Source: Saprospiraceae bacterium
GTDB taxonomy: Bacteria; Bacteroidota; Bacteroidia; Chitinophagales; Saprospiraceae
Reading direction: 5' to 3'
Length of the DNA: 52,681 nt
NCBI GenBank assembly: GCA_022841745.1
Contig: JALHQW010000042.1
Coordinates: 19,940 to 72,620 of the forward strand
The notes below the pieces were generated by a model. It worked only from the letters and a program-made list of their open reading frames with translations, searched no databases and was not told where the DNA came from. Shown piece by piece: positions 16,668 to 30,500 of this stretch (position 1 is the first letter of the stretch; every line of letters begins with the position of its first letter). The position numbers and the translations under genes were made by a program.

Positions 16668-16741
16668 GGGCTGCTTAGTCTATCGCTATGCAATTTTGGA
16701 GCGATTTTTCTCTATTAACACCCACTAACAATTCTGAAAAA

Positions 16742-18205
16742 ATGAAGCATTTTCTGACTTTTTTCATTGCGCTTTTTGCCGTTCCGGCAATTGTCTTTTC
16801 CCAACAAAAAAAAGGGTATCAAATAAAGGCCAAGATTGAGGGCTTCCAGCAAAAGGAGGCTTACCTGGGCTATTATTTTGGCGACAAGCAATACCTGAAA
16901 GACACTGCTTTCGTAGAGCCAGATGGCCGATTCTATTTTGAAGGAAACGAAAAGCTGGCCGGCGGTATCTACCTTATTGTGCTGCCACCCGACAACCAAT
17001 TCATCCAGTTATTGGTGGACGATAACAATCAGTGGTTTGGGCTTGAAACCAAATTAACTGACCTTGCAGGTAGCATCAAAATCACCGGCTCAGAAGACAA
17101 CAAACGCTTCTACGATTACATGAAATTCATCAGCGACCGACGTCCAAAAGCTGACGAATTCAAAAAGGAATTGGAAGAAGCAAAGGATGACGAGAAAAAG
17201 AAGGCCAATATTGAGGATAAGATCAAGGCGTTGGACAAAGAAGTGAGCGATTACCAGAAGAATCTCATTGCCAAATACCCAGGCACCATGACTGAAATGG
17301 TCATCAAGGCAAACCTGCCGCTCGACGTGCCGAAATTCGAGGGAGAGTCCAAAGAAAAGGAAACAAAGGCATTCTATTGGATGCGATCCCATTGGTTCGA
17401 CCATTTCGACCTCGCTGACCCTAAATTGGTAAGAACCCCATTCCTTTTTCCCAAGGTGACGCATTTTGTGGACAAGATGACCGTACAGCACCCCGATTCG
17501 CTCATTATTGCCATTGACTATGTGCTGCAAAAAATGCGCCCTGCCGAAGACAATTTCAAGTTCTACCTTATCCATTTCCTGAACCAGTTTGCCAAGTCCA
17601 ACATTGTCGGCATGGATGCCATCTATGTCCACATCGCCCAGAAATACTACAAGGCAGGACTCGCCCCATGGACGGAGGCCGACCAGTTGAAGAAAATCAT
17701 CGAAAACGGCGATAAACTCGAACCGCTCTTGATTGGCAAGGTGGCACCGAATATCGAAATGCAGACCCAAAAAGAGGAAAAGATATGGCTGCACGATTTC
17801 AAGTCCCCACTCACGGTCCTTTTCTTCTGGGACCCTGATTGTGGCCACTGCAAGAAGTCCATGCCCGACATGGTAAAGTTTGCAAAAGATTACAAGGATA
17901 AAGGTGTGGCCGTTTTTGCTGTCTGTACCGCTTTGGCAACCCGTGATGACGATGGGAATGTTACCTTGAAAGAAGTGGACAAATGCTGGAGCACCATTGC
18001 TGAAAAAGAAATGGATGTGTTCTTCAACTCTGTTGACCCCTACCACCGAAGCCGCTACAAGACGGTTTATGACATCAAGACCACCCCGCAGATTTTTGTC
18101 TTGGATGCAGATAAGACCATCCTTTCGAAGCGGATAGGGGCGGAGCAACTGCCGGAGGTCGTTGACCACATCCTCAAGTACAAGCAGGAAAAGAACAAGA
18201 ACTAA
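16742..18205 (+). CDS. Exported thioredoxin-fold protein with DUF4369 and DUF5106-like regions
   Basis: A 487-residue exported protein. Residues 1-20 are a signal peptide (LTFFIALFAVPAIVFSQ). The next ~100 residues look like DUF4369 (YQIKAKIEGFQQKEAYLGYYFGDKQYLKDTAFVEPDGRFYF), a Lys/Glu-rich helical segment and a DUF5106-like middle region follow, and residues about 345-487 are a TlpA-type thioredoxin domain with WDPDCGHCKK (Cys367, Cys370). This arrangement suits a periplasmic disulfide reductase or isomerase; substrates are unknown. The start at 16742 is chosen because the signal peptide begins there; 18 upstream codons remain open. A clear terminator follows. Confidence 0.88.
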   Translation: MKHFLTFFIALFAVPAIVFSQQKKGYQIKAKIEGFQQKEAYLGYYFGDKQYLKDTAFVEPDGRFYFEGNEKLAGGIYLIVLPPDNQFIQLLVDDNNQWFGLETKLTDLAGSIKITGSEDNKRFYDYMKFISDRRPKADEFKKELEEAKDDEKKKANIEDKIKALDKEVSDYQKNLIAKYPGTMTEMVIKANLPLDVPKFEGESKEKETKAFYWMRSHWFDHFDLADPKLVRTPFLFPKVTHFVDKMTVQHPDSLIIAIDYVLQKMRPAEDNFKFYLIHFLNQFAKSNIVGMDAIYVHIAQKYYKAGLAPWTEADQLKKIIENGDKLEPLLIGKVAPNIEMQTQKEEKIWLHDFKSPLTVLFFWDPDCGHCKKSMPDMVKFAKDYKDKGVAVFAVCTALATRDDDGNVTLKEVDKCWSTIAEKEMDVFFNSVDPYHRSRYKTVYDIKTTPQIFVLDADKTILSKRIGAEQLPEVVDHILKYKQEKNKN

Positions 18206-18543
18206 GTCCTATACGCAATGCTCAGTCACTTCTTGGTTGAGCAAACATTACTAAAGAAAAGAGGCGTGGCTACTGTCCACGCCTCTTTTTTTTGCCCAAA
18301 AATGATAATTTATTTCATAATCTATTATTTATCAATGTTTTACACATTACAAAACATCGTCAAAAAATTGGCATCATATTAGATATTGCTAATATGTAAG
18401 ATATTTCCGTAAAAAGCTCTCTTCGAAGTAAAACACAAAGCCAGCACAAAATTTAGCTGCATTCCCATCCACCGATTTGAACTGCGCCGGTCACACCCGG
18501 CCCCGGTAAGGCATTTTTATTAATTCAATTATAGTCCAGATTA
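18206..18543. other. Intergenic region before the giant repeat protein
   Basis: It holds the terminator at 18261-18293 and about 250 bp of AT-rich leader. I find no TAnnTTTG promoter with correct spacing, so the promoter of the giant gene is undefined. Confidence 0.5.
18261..18293 (+). terminator. Rho-independent terminator after the thioredoxin-fold gene
   Basis: GAGGCGTGG / CCACGCCTC stem with loop CTACTGT... and eight T. Confidence 0.92.
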
Positions 18544-21500
18544 ATGAAACAGTTTCTTTTTCCTAAAATCACTCGTGGTAGTCACGACCGGCAGCCATGC
18601 CCGCCTAACTACCAGCATCGAGTTCTACTTCGGCACATTGGAATCTTTCTATTACTTACCTGCCTCCCGTTTGTGGTGCAGGTATCGGCACAAAACGACA
18701 CGCCTTGCGAATGCTCCCAGCGCTGGACAGAAGGTGCGGCCTGGAACATGAACGGTACCGTTAACGAAAATCCGAATTCCCCGCCCAAGGGCATTTTGCG
18801 TTGCAGTGGCACTCCCGACATACAGTCCAATATTGCGACGCAATTTGGATGTAACTACAACCCTACGGCGTTCCCTATCACAATAATGACCTGTACCGAT
18901 CCCATAACTGGGGCGGTGATTCCCCCTCCCTCCGCCCCACAGGTAGGCACACCCATCATCTTCCTCAACTTCGATGTAAGGCCCAATGTGGGCACTTTTC
19001 AGATTCAAATCAACGAGGACAATTCAATGGATGACCTTGGCTGGGCCTTGTATTATTCTGCAAGCCCAACTACCAGCACTGGCGGTCCACCACATTACCA
19101 AAGCGGTGCTTGCGGCAATCTTGTATTTTACCTTTGTGGCCAAGCAAGCAACAATGCTTGGAAGACATTTACGACACCTTCGTTCACCCAGCCCACCAAC
19201 TGGTACTTGGCTGTTTGGGACCAAGACGATGACAACAACCTTTCCATCCAAAACTTCCAAGCGAGGTTTGGTTGCGGGAATGGCGACCTTTACTGCGAAC
19301 TTGAAACCGGAACACCTGCCACCTCTTGTAATGGCAATGGAACCTATACTGTCAACATACCTATAGTAGGGCAAAACGGCAATTATGTTGCCACCGACCC
19401 AAATGCCTTGAACTCACCTTCAGTGGCTGTTTGCTTGGAGAACATAGGCAGTGGAGGCCAGACTGCAGGCATGCTTTCACTGAACTATACTTATGGTGTC
19501 AACTATAACATCAACATCGGCATTGACGTAGCAGGGCCATGTCCTGACCCACTGAACCCTACTGCTTGCACGGCCAACGTTGCAGGTAATGCACCCAACT
19601 GTTGTACCCCACCTCCAAATTGTACGATTACTGGGCCTGCCAGTGTTTGCCCTGACGCATCAGGAATAATGTACACCGGCCCGCCGGGCATGACTGGCTA
19701 TCTATGGACAATTTCTGGAAATGGAACCATTGTAGGCTCCGTAACCGGCCAATCGGTTTCCGTGACAGCTGACGGTACTTGTGGCGGAGGTTATAGCCTT
19801 ACCTTACAAGTGACCCAAGTCAATTGCACAAACCAGTGCATGATAGATGTAATAGTGGATGACAATGTTTCACCTATTGCATCTTGTCCAAGTTCAGTTA
19901 TCCTTTCTGCTTGTACCACACAAGCAGCCTTAAATTCGGCCTTCGCCAATTGGCAAGCCGGGTTTACAGCCACCGACAACTGTGTCACAACACCTTTCCC
20001 CCCTGTAACGGGTCTTACCCCTCCTAGTATCTGCGGTGGAACTACATCACATACTTATATTGTAACAGACGACTGCAACAACACTGGTTCATGCAACTCA
20101 AGTTTTTCGGTAACGGCCCCACCGACCGTTGTTCTCAACTGTCCAATCAATACGACTGCTGCAGCTTGCCAAACACAATCTGCTATCAATACAAATTTTG
20201 CAGCATGGCTGGCAACAGCGAGTGCATCGGGTGGCTGTAATGGCGCCTTGAGCAACAACAACACGGGTGCCCCACCTGCTTGTGGCGGCTCAACAACCGT
20301 GACTTTTACCTATACAAGCTCCTGCGCCCCTTTCACAACGACCTGTCAGGCAACCTACACCGTTGCCTCACCACCGACCATTGCGCTGAACTGCCCAACA
20401 AACACAACCACTGCCGCTTGCCAGACACAAGCAGCGGTGAATTCGGCATTTGCTGCTTGGTTAGCAACTGCGACGGCCAACGGCGGTTGCAATGGTGTTC
20501 TAACGAACAACAGCACCACTGCCCCTCCAGCATGTGGCGGCTCGACAACTGTGACTTTCACCTACACAAGTTCTTGCGCACCGTTGACAACGACCTGCCA
20601 AGCTACTTTCACGGTGGCAGCACCCGCCACCACCGTGCTTACCTGCCCTGTGAATACGACAACCGCTGCCTGTCAAACCCAAACGGCGGTAAATTCGGCA
20701 TTCAATACTTGGCTTAGTAGCGTTTCCGCCAGTGGTGGCTGCAATGGTGTCATTACCAATGATAACACAGGAGCACCACCAGCTTGTGGAGGTTCTACGA
20801 CCGTGACTTTCACCCTAACCAGCAGTTGTGCGCCACTCACAACGACTTGTCAAGCGACCTTTAGCGTAGCAGCTCCGCCAGTTATGACGTTAAATTGTCC
20901 GTCCAACACGACAACTGCCTTTGGACAAACACAGGCACAGGTGGACGCAGCTTTTGCCGCATGGCTGGCAATGGCCAACGGCACGGGCGGTTGCAACGGG
21001 GTTTTGACCAACAACAACACGGGAGCGCCCCCAGCATCAGGTGGCTCAACAACGGTGACCTTCACCTATACCAGCAGTTGTGGGCCAACTACCATAACCT
21101 GCCAGGCTACCTTTACCGTGCCACCTGTTCCAATGGTTGTGCTCAACTGCCCAATGAACACCTCAACGGCAGCTTGCCAGACGCAGGCAGCTGTGAACAC
21201 AGCCTTTTCCAACTGGCTCGCCACGGCATCTGCTTCCGGCGGATGCAACGGTGTTTTGACGAACAACAATACAGGAGCACCACCCGCTTGCGGCGGTTCA
21301 ACGACCGTTACCTTCACCTATACAAGCACTTGTGCGCCATTTGTCACGACTTGCCAAGCCACCTTCACGGTGCTTGCCGCACCGTCCGTAACACTCAACT
21401 GCCCAGTGAACACGACCGCGGCAGCTTGCCAAACACAGGCAGCGGTTAATTCAGCGTTTGCCACTTGGCTCGCCACGGCCTCTGCCTCGGGAGGCTGCAA

Positions 21501-24500
21501 TGGCGTTCTGACGAACAACAACACGGGTGCGCCACCTGCATGCGGTGGCTCAACGACCGTGACATTCACCTATACAAGTACCTGTGCGCCATTGACCACC
21601 ACCTGCCAAGCGACCTTTACGGTAGCTGCTCCGCAAACCGTGGTGCTGAATTGCCCAGCCAACATGACGACGGCGTCTTGCCTATCACAGGCCTCAGTAG
21701 ATGCAACGTACGCCACCTGGCTCGCTTCGGCATCCGCAACGGGCGGCTGCAACGGCGTTTTGACCAACAACAGCATGGGAGCACCACCAGCATGTGGCGG
21801 CTCGACGACGGTGACCTTCACCTTTACCAGCACTTGTGCGCCGCTGACCACGACTTGTCAAGCTACCTTCACGGTACCTGCGCAACCAACCATAATGTTG
21901 AACTGCCCAGTGAACACGACGGTGGTTTCCTGTCAAACTCAGACGGCTGTTAATACGGCCTTCAGTGCTTGGCTTTCAACTGCTTCTGCCTCGGGCGGCT
22001 GCAATGGTGTTCTGACGAACAACAACACGGGCGCTCCACCTGCTTGTGGTGGCTCAACGACAGTGACTTTCAGCTATAGCAGTAGTTGCTTGGTTTCGCC
22101 AACTACTTGCCAAGCCACCTTCACGGTTGCTTCGGCCCAGAACGTGGTGCTGAATTGCCCCGCAAACACCACCACGGCGGCTTGCCAAACACAGTCTGCT
22201 GTGAACGTAGCATTCAACACATGGCTTGCAAGTGCCTCGGCAATGGGTGGTTGCAACGGTGTTCTTACGAACAACAACACGGGGGCGCCACCTGCTTGTG
22301 GCGGTTCTACAACGGTGACCTTTACCTATACTAGTTCTGCTTGTTCAGCAGCAACGACGACTTGCCAGGCCACCTTCACGGTAGCTACGCCACCAGTCGT
22401 GACACTGAATTGTCCGGCCAATACGACAACTGCGTTTGGACAGACACAGGCACAGGTCAATGCAGCTTTTGCCGCATGGTTGGCAATGGCCAACGGCATG
22501 GGCGGATGCAACGGTGTTTTGACCAACAACAACACAGGTGCACCTCCAGCATCAGGTGGCTCCACAACAGTGACCTTCACCTTTACCAGCAGTTGTGCGC
22601 CTTTGACCACTACCTGTCAGGCAACTTTCACAGTGCCACCAGTTCCTATGGTGGTGCTCAATTGCCCGATGAACACCTCTGTGCCTGCCTGCCAGACGCA
22701 GGCAGCTGTAAACACAGCCTTTGCCAACTGGCTTGCCACTGCCTCTGGCTCTGGCGGATGCAACGGTGTTTTGACGAACAACAACACGGGTGCGCCACCT
22801 GCTTGCGGCGGCTCAACGACCGTGACATTCACCTACACCAGTACTTGTGCGCCATTTGTCACGACTTGCCAGGCCACCTTCACGGTGCTTGCTCCGCCGA
22901 CCGTTATGTTGAACTGTCCGGTGAACACGACCACGGCAGCATGCCAAACACAGGCGGCTGTGAATACGGCATTTGCTAATTGGCTCGCCACGGCCACTGC
23001 CTCGGGCGGCTGCAACGGTGTACTGACGAACAACAGCACGGTAGCTCCACCTGCCTGTGGCGGCTCTACGACCGTGACCTTCACCTATACCAGCACCTGT
23101 GCGCCGCTGACCACCACTTGCCAAGCCACCTATACGGTAGCTGCTCCGCAAAACGTGATGCTCAATTGCCCAGCCAACACAACGACGACGGCTTGCCAAT
23201 CACAGGCCGCAGTGAACGCAGCTTTTGCCACTTGGCTCGCATCGGCATCCGCTACGGGTGGCTGCAACGGCGTTTTGACCAACAACAACACGGGCGCTCC
23301 GCCAATCTGCGGTGGCTCCACGACGGTGACCTTCACCTATACCAGCACTTGTGCGCCGCTGACCACGACTTGCCAGGCAACCTTCACCGTGCCAGCCCAG
23401 CCTACTGTAGTGCTGAACTGTCCAATTAATACCACGGTGGTTTCCTGTCAAACGCAAGCTGCTGTGGACATCTCGTTTGCAGCGTGGCTATCAACGGCAT
23501 CCGCATCAGGAGGTTGTAATGGTGTTCTTACGAACAATAACACGGGCGCACCACCAGCTTGTGGTGGCTCAACGACCGTGACCTTTAGTTATGCCAGTAG
23601 TTGCTCCGCAACGCCCATAACTTGCCAAGCAACTTATACGGTGGCTACAGCACAGAACGTGGTGTTGAATTGCCCGGCAAATACCACCACGACTGCATGC
23701 CAAACGCAGGCGGCTGTGAACACGTTATTTAATAACTGGCTTGCAACTGCAACTGCGACCGGAGGCTGCAACGGCGTTATGACGAACAACAACACCGGCG
23801 CTCCACCAGCTTGTGGCGGTTCTACAACCGTGACATTTACCTATACCAGTTCCGCTTGCTCAGCTGCAACGACGACCTGTCAGTCCACCTTCACGGTACC
23901 TGCAGCGCCAACCATTGTCCTGACTTGCCCATCGAACACGACCATTTCGGCTTGTCAAACGCAAGCCCAGGTGAACTCCGCATTCGCTGCGTGGCTTGCC
24001 TCTGCCTCTGCCACAGGCGGATGCAACGGTGTTTTGACCAACAACAACACAGGTGCTCCATCAATATGTGGCGGCTCTGCAACCGTAACGTTTACCTACA
24101 CCAGCAGTTGTTCTCCAACAACGACGACCTGCCAAGCTACTTTCACTGTTCCAGTGCAACCAACCGTTGTGCTGACCTGCCCGGCCAACACGACCACGGC
24201 AGCCTGCCAAACGCAAGCCGCAGTTAACGCTGCATTTGCCACTTGGCTCGGAACAGTATCTGCCTCTGGTGGCTGTAATGGTGTTCTGACGAACAACAAC
24301 ACGGGTGCGCCGCCAGCTTGTGGTGGTTCTACGACCGTGACGTTTACCTATACCAGCAGTTGCTCACCAACAACGACCACCTGCCAAGCTACCTTCACCG
24401 TACCAGCAGCACCGCCTGTCGTGCTGAACTGTCCGGTAAACACGACTACTGCCGCATGCCAGTTGCAGTCTGCCGTGAATGCAGCTTACAATGCATGGCT

Positions 24501-27500
24501 TGCTTCTGTATCTGTCACAGGTGGTTGCAACGGTGTTCTGACGAACAACAGCACGGGCGCTCCATCCAAATGTGGTGGCTCAACGACGGTGACTTTCACC
24601 TACACCAGCAGTTGCTCGCCTACAACGACGACCTGCCAAGCCACCTTCACCGTGCCAGCAGCGCCGCCTGTGGTGCTGAACTGCCCAGCGAACACGACTA
24701 CGGCAGCTTGTCTTACACAAGCAGCAGTTGATGCAGCCTACAATAACTGGCTGGCTTCTGTAACAGCTTCGGGCGGTTGCAATGGCATCCTGAGCAATAA
24801 CAGCACCGGAGCACCTTCAGCCTGTGGTGGTTCCAAGACGGTTACTTTCACCTATATCAGTGCCTGTTCGCCTTTGACCACGACTTGTCAGGCTACCTTC
24901 ACGGTGCCTGCAACACCAACCGTCGTGTTGTCCTGCCCAGTAAACACGACAACTACAGCTTGCCAAACGCAAGCGGCGGTAAACAGTGCTTTTGCTACAT
25001 GGTTGGCAACAGCAACAGCATCAGGTGGATGCAACGGTGTTCTGACGAACAACAACGCAGGCGCACCTTCAGCCTGTGGTGGCTCAACAACGGTGACCTT
25101 TACTTATACAAGTTCCTGTGCGCCATTGACCACTACGTGCCAAGCTACTTTCACGGTGCCAGCTTCCCCGAACGTGGTTTTGACTTGCCCCGTAAATACG
25201 ACTGCGGCGGCTTGCCAAACGCAGGCGGCAGTGAACGCTGCATTCGCCACTTGGCTTGCTACGGCATCTGCAAGTGGAGGATGTAATGGTGTTCTAACGA
25301 ACAACAACACAGGTGCCCCATCGGCATGTGGTGGCTCAACCACAGTGACGTTCACTTATACAAGCAGCTGTGCACCGTTGACAACAACTTGTCAGGCAAC
25401 CTTTACGGTGACGGCTCCACAGCCCTTGGCCTTGACCTGTCCCGTGAACACGACAACTGCTGCTTGCCAAACACAAGCAACTATAAATGCAGCCTATAAT
25501 GCATGGTTGGCAACCGCTACCGCTTCTGGTGGTTGTTCAGGTGTTCTGACGAACAATAGTACAGGTGCCCCATCGGCTTGTGGTGGTTCTGCGACGGTTA
25601 TTTTCACCTATACCAGTGCCGCTTGCGTGCCATTAACTACAGCTTGCCAGAGTACGTTTACCGTTCCGGCAGCGCCGCCAGTAACACTAACCTGCCCGGT
25701 AAACACCACAACAGCGGGAGGACAGTCACAAGCCGCAGTAAATGCAGCTTTTGCAACATGGCTGGCAACAGCAAGTGGTTCCGGTGGCTGCAATGGTGCC
25801 TTGTCCAATAACAACACGGGCGCCCCACCATTCACAGGTGGCTCGACGACGGTAACCTTTACCTATACCAGTTCATGTGCGCCATTGACCACTACTTGCC
25901 AGGCAACCTTCACAGTGCCAGCAATACCACCGATTACACTGACCTGCCCAACCAATACGACCATCAATGCTTGTCAGACACAGGCACAGGTGAACGCAGC
26001 CTTTACGGCTTGGCTCGGTACGGCAAATGGAACAGGCGGCTGCAATGGCGTTTTGACCAATAACAACACGGGTGCACCTGCTGCCTGTGGCGGCACAACG
26101 ACCGTGACATTCACCTATACCAGTACTTGTGGCACTTTGGTGACTACCTGTCAGGCAACCTTTTCGGTAACAGCTGCGCCAGCCGTTGTATTGACTTGCC
26201 CAATGAACATGACCACAGCGGTGGGCCTGACGCAAACGGCCATCAATACAGCCTTCAATAACTGGCTTGCGACAGCAAGTGCTTCTGGTGGCTGCAACGG
26301 TGTATTGACGAATAATAACGCTGGTGCGCCTCCAGCTTCTGGAGGTTCAACAACGGTCACATTCACTTATTCAAGTACCTGCTCACCACTCACAACGACC
26401 TGCCAAGCGACGTTCACAGTGCCTACGCCAGCGCCAATTGTACTGACTTGCCCCGTGAACATGACAACAACAGCCTGCCAAACACAGGCTCAAGTGAATG
26501 CGGCATTCAGTGCCTGGCTGGCAACTGCAAGCGCTTCAGGTGGCTGTGGCGGTGTTCTATCGAACAACAACACGGGTGCTCCACCCATCTGCGGTGGCTC
26601 GACGACCGTTACGTTTACCTATACGAGTGGTTGCCTTGCGCCAACTACTACTTGTCAAGCGACATTCACTGTGCCAGCGCCAGCTATGGTGGTATTGAAT
26701 TGCCCGGCAAGCACAACGGTGGCAGCATGCCAGTCACAAGCGGCAGTGAACACAGCATTCAACGCTTGGCTTGCATCAGCGAGCGTATCCGGCGGTTGCA
26801 ATGGTGTGCTTACGAACAACAACACAGGCGCTCCATCGGCATGCGGCGGCTCAACGACTGTCACGTTTACCTATACAAGCTCTTGCGCACCGCTGACAAC
26901 AACTTGCCAGGCCACTTTCACCGTGCCAGCTGCACCAAGCGTGGTGCTAACTTGCCCAGTGAATACTACGACGGCAGCCTGTCAGACTCAGGCGCAAGTG
27001 AATGCAGCATTTGCAAATTGGCTCGCTACAGCAACCGGAACTGGCGGCTGTGGAGGCGCTCTTTTAAACAACAACACGGGTGCGCCGCCCGCTTGTGGTG
27101 GCTCAACGACCGTGACGTTTACCTATACGAGCACCTGTGCTCCTTTGGCAACGACTTGCCAAGCAACATTTACCGTTGCTGCGCCCGTACTAGCCTTGAA
27201 CTGTCCTGCAAATGCAACTACCCCAGCCTGCCAAACCCAAGCTGCGGTGAATACTGCATTTGCCAATTGGTTGGCAACGGCAACAGCTTCAGGCGCTTGT
27301 GGGGGCATATTAACCAACAACAACACAGGGGCACCCCCTGCTTGTGGTGGCTCAACGACAGTTACCTTCACTTACACTGGCACTTGTGCACCGGTTACTA
27401 CGACTTGCCAAGCGACCTTCACAGTTGCAAGTTCTCCATTGGTATTGAATGCACCGAACAACCAATCTGAAGCAGCCTGCCAAACGCAAGCAGCCATTGA

Positions 27501-30500
27501 CGCCAAGTTCGCAACATGGCTTGCTTCGGCAAATACCACTGGTGGATGTGGGGTTGTGTTGTCAAACAACAACACGGGAGCACCTTCTGCCTGTGGTGGA
27601 AGCAAGGATGTGACCTTTACGGCAACCTCCAGTTGCTCAACACCTGTCAGTATTACAAAGACATTCTCTGTAATTGCTTCACCGACTTTGGCGCTGAACT
27701 GTCCTAGTGATAGGACGGAAGCAAGCTGTCAAACACAAGCCCAAATCAACACCAAGTTCAATGCTTGGTTGGCGATGGCAACGGTGACAGGAGGTTGCAG
27801 CGCTACCGTTAGCAACAATGCAGTTTCCGCTCCAAGTGCTTGTGGCGGTTCGGTCAGTGTAATCTTCACTGCCAACAGCAATTGCGTAGCAGCGATGACG
27901 ACCTGCACCCGGACTTTCACAGTGACTGCTGCTTCTACGCCAGTGTTGAATTGCCCAGTTCCAATGACAGTTGGGCCAAACCTGACCCAAGCACAGATCA
28001 ATGCTGCCTTCCAAACTTGGTTGGCATCAGCAACTGTGACGGGCGGCTGCCCAGGAGCATTGACAAACGACAACCTTGGTGCACCTTCTGTTTGCGGCGG
28101 CGCAACCACGGTTACGTTCACCTACACGAACCCGTGCAGTGCAATACCGATTTCCTGCAGCCAGACCTTTACGGTTACCGCATTGCCTCCGTCCATCGTT
28201 GCCTCAAAATACTTTGCAGGCATTGAGCCAGCATCGAGTGGCACGCCAGGACGTTTCGATGTAATCACGGAAATCGTTTTACAGAACGCTGGGAGCTCAA
28301 GCCTCAACAACTTGAGCGTGGTTGACAATTTGGGCAATCCATCCAATTTTGGCACCGCTTTCATCGCTGTGACCCAGGCACCTCAAATCCTTAGCGTGGG
28401 TGCCACGGGCGTTACGACGACGGCCACTACCTTACCGACAGCGAATGCTGCCTATAATGGCACTGGCGACTTGTTGTCGGGCGGTGGTCTGCTGGAGCCT
28501 GACCAAAGGGTGGTCATCCGTTTTAAGGTGGAAATAAACCCGAACGCACCAGGGGCACCAGCCGTACTGCGCAACCAAGCTACTGCGTCTGGTACTGTTA
28601 CTAATTGCTTCCCACCATCCGTTGTCAACGATTTGACAGATGCCGGGCCTAACCCACGCACCAGCAACGCTGGCTGGCCGGGCGATACAGGTGGCTCAAA
28701 TGACCCAGCCTTGCTGCAAAAATGTTGGGATGAACTGGACGAAGGAATGGCTTGCAACGATTTGGTACAAGTATCCTTGAACCAGAACTGCGAAATCTGG
28801 CTGACACCAACCATGGTGCTGGAGGGCGAGTCGGGCCTTTGCACGAATCCGACATATTTCCCATTAGGCTTCTACTATGAGGTATTCATGGTAACTGATG
28901 CATGGGACGTGCCTGTACCAGATTTGAACCCAGCTACGCCGAATGTGTATGAAATCAGTGGCAGCTATATTGGCCAGACGCTGACTGTCAAGATCAAGGA
29001 CAAGGTTTACGGCAACTCGTGCTGGGGCTTTATCCTGGTGGAAGACAAGACGGCTCCAGTGTTCACTTGCCCGACTGCACCGATTGTAGTGGCTTGCAAC
29101 ATTGACTTGAGCACAGTACCAGCTCCGGTTGTCGTTGACAATTGCGACCCGAACCCAGTCATTGCATTACTGGGCCAGCAGACGATTGACAACAATATCT
29201 GCGATGGCACTTATGTGATTCGCCGCACCTACAAGGCCACTGATAACCAGGGCAATTCGACCTTGGCCAATTGCAACCAGACCATCAATGTGGTTCGTCC
29301 GCCAATTGATTTCCCTGAGGATATTAATTGGTCTTGCTCGCAATACGCTTCCAGGCCGAACATCATCAATGCAACTGCCTTGCACAGTTCCATAACGGAC
29401 ACCGACGCAGGCCAGCCGGGTATTAACGTTAGCCCAAACTTGACGCAGGCGGTGCTTATGGCTACTGGATCTGGCAATGTTAACGTGGCCAACAATTCTA
29501 TCTGTGCTTACAACGTGCTGCATTCCGACCAAACGGTAGGTACTTGCGGCACCAGTTTCAAAATCGTCCGCACCTGGACGGTGGTGGATTGGTGTACCGG
29601 CGCTATCATAACTACTGGTGCAGGTGGTGAGGATAATATTCAAATCATCAACGTCATGGATAATGCTGCACCGAATATCACAAGGCCTCCTTTCCAAGTG
29701 AGCGCCAATATTCAGGCAGTGCACCCGAACCCGTGCCGTTCTATGGGATTATTGCTACCGCCAACCGTATTGACCGATGATTGCAGCAATACAATCACTT
29801 TGCAAATCAATACGCCAGTTGGTCCGGCCATCATGAATCCCGATAATAGCGGCCTCATCCCCGCACCTGGTTTGCCGCTTGGCACACACAATATTACCTA
29901 TGTAGCAACGGATGCATGCAACAACAGCCGCAGCATCACCGTGGCAGTGACCGTGGTGGACAATATTTCACCGACAACCATTTGCAACGGCGTTGTTGAT
30001 GTTAATCTTCCGTCAACGCCAGGAGCTACAGCGACAGTACTTGCCAACCTTTTCGACAATGGCTCAACAGACAACTGCTGTTTGCACCATTTCGAGGTGA
30101 GGCGCATGACCGACCCTTGTGACGACGGGCACAACGACACCCAGTTTGGCGCATCAGTTGTGTTCTGCTGTGAAGACGTTGCTGCATCGCCAGTAATGGT
30201 AGTAGTCAGGGCCTTTGATTGCCATGGGAATTTCAACGACTGCATGGTGGAAGTTGAGGTGAATGACAAACAGGCACCAGCAGTAACATCCTGCCCGGCT
30301 AACCAGCGGATCACTTGTGACGCTTTCGTGGACAATTACGAAGTGGGGCTTAACTTAGCTACTACACAAGCCGCCAAGAGCCAGTTCCTCGATGCTGCCT
30401 TTGGGCAACCTGTATTTGCAGACAATTGCAATAACGTGACGATAAATCGCTCATTCAACAGCAATTTGACACAATGCAAGGAAGGTGTCATTACCCGCAC

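Noticed and set aside
17090-18169. 359-codon minus-strand frame opposite the thioredoxin-fold gene
   Set aside because: Antisense shadow; the plus-strand gene has a signal peptide and CGHC motif.
26448-27470. 340-codon plus-strand frame inside the giant repeat array
   Set aside because: Alternate frame of repeated sequence; its periodicity derives from the 252-bp units of the true frame.
19876-28194. CRISPR or other noncoding repeat array
   Set aside because: The 252-bp period is a multiple of three, frame is kept throughout and the protein is conserved while synonymous sites vary.
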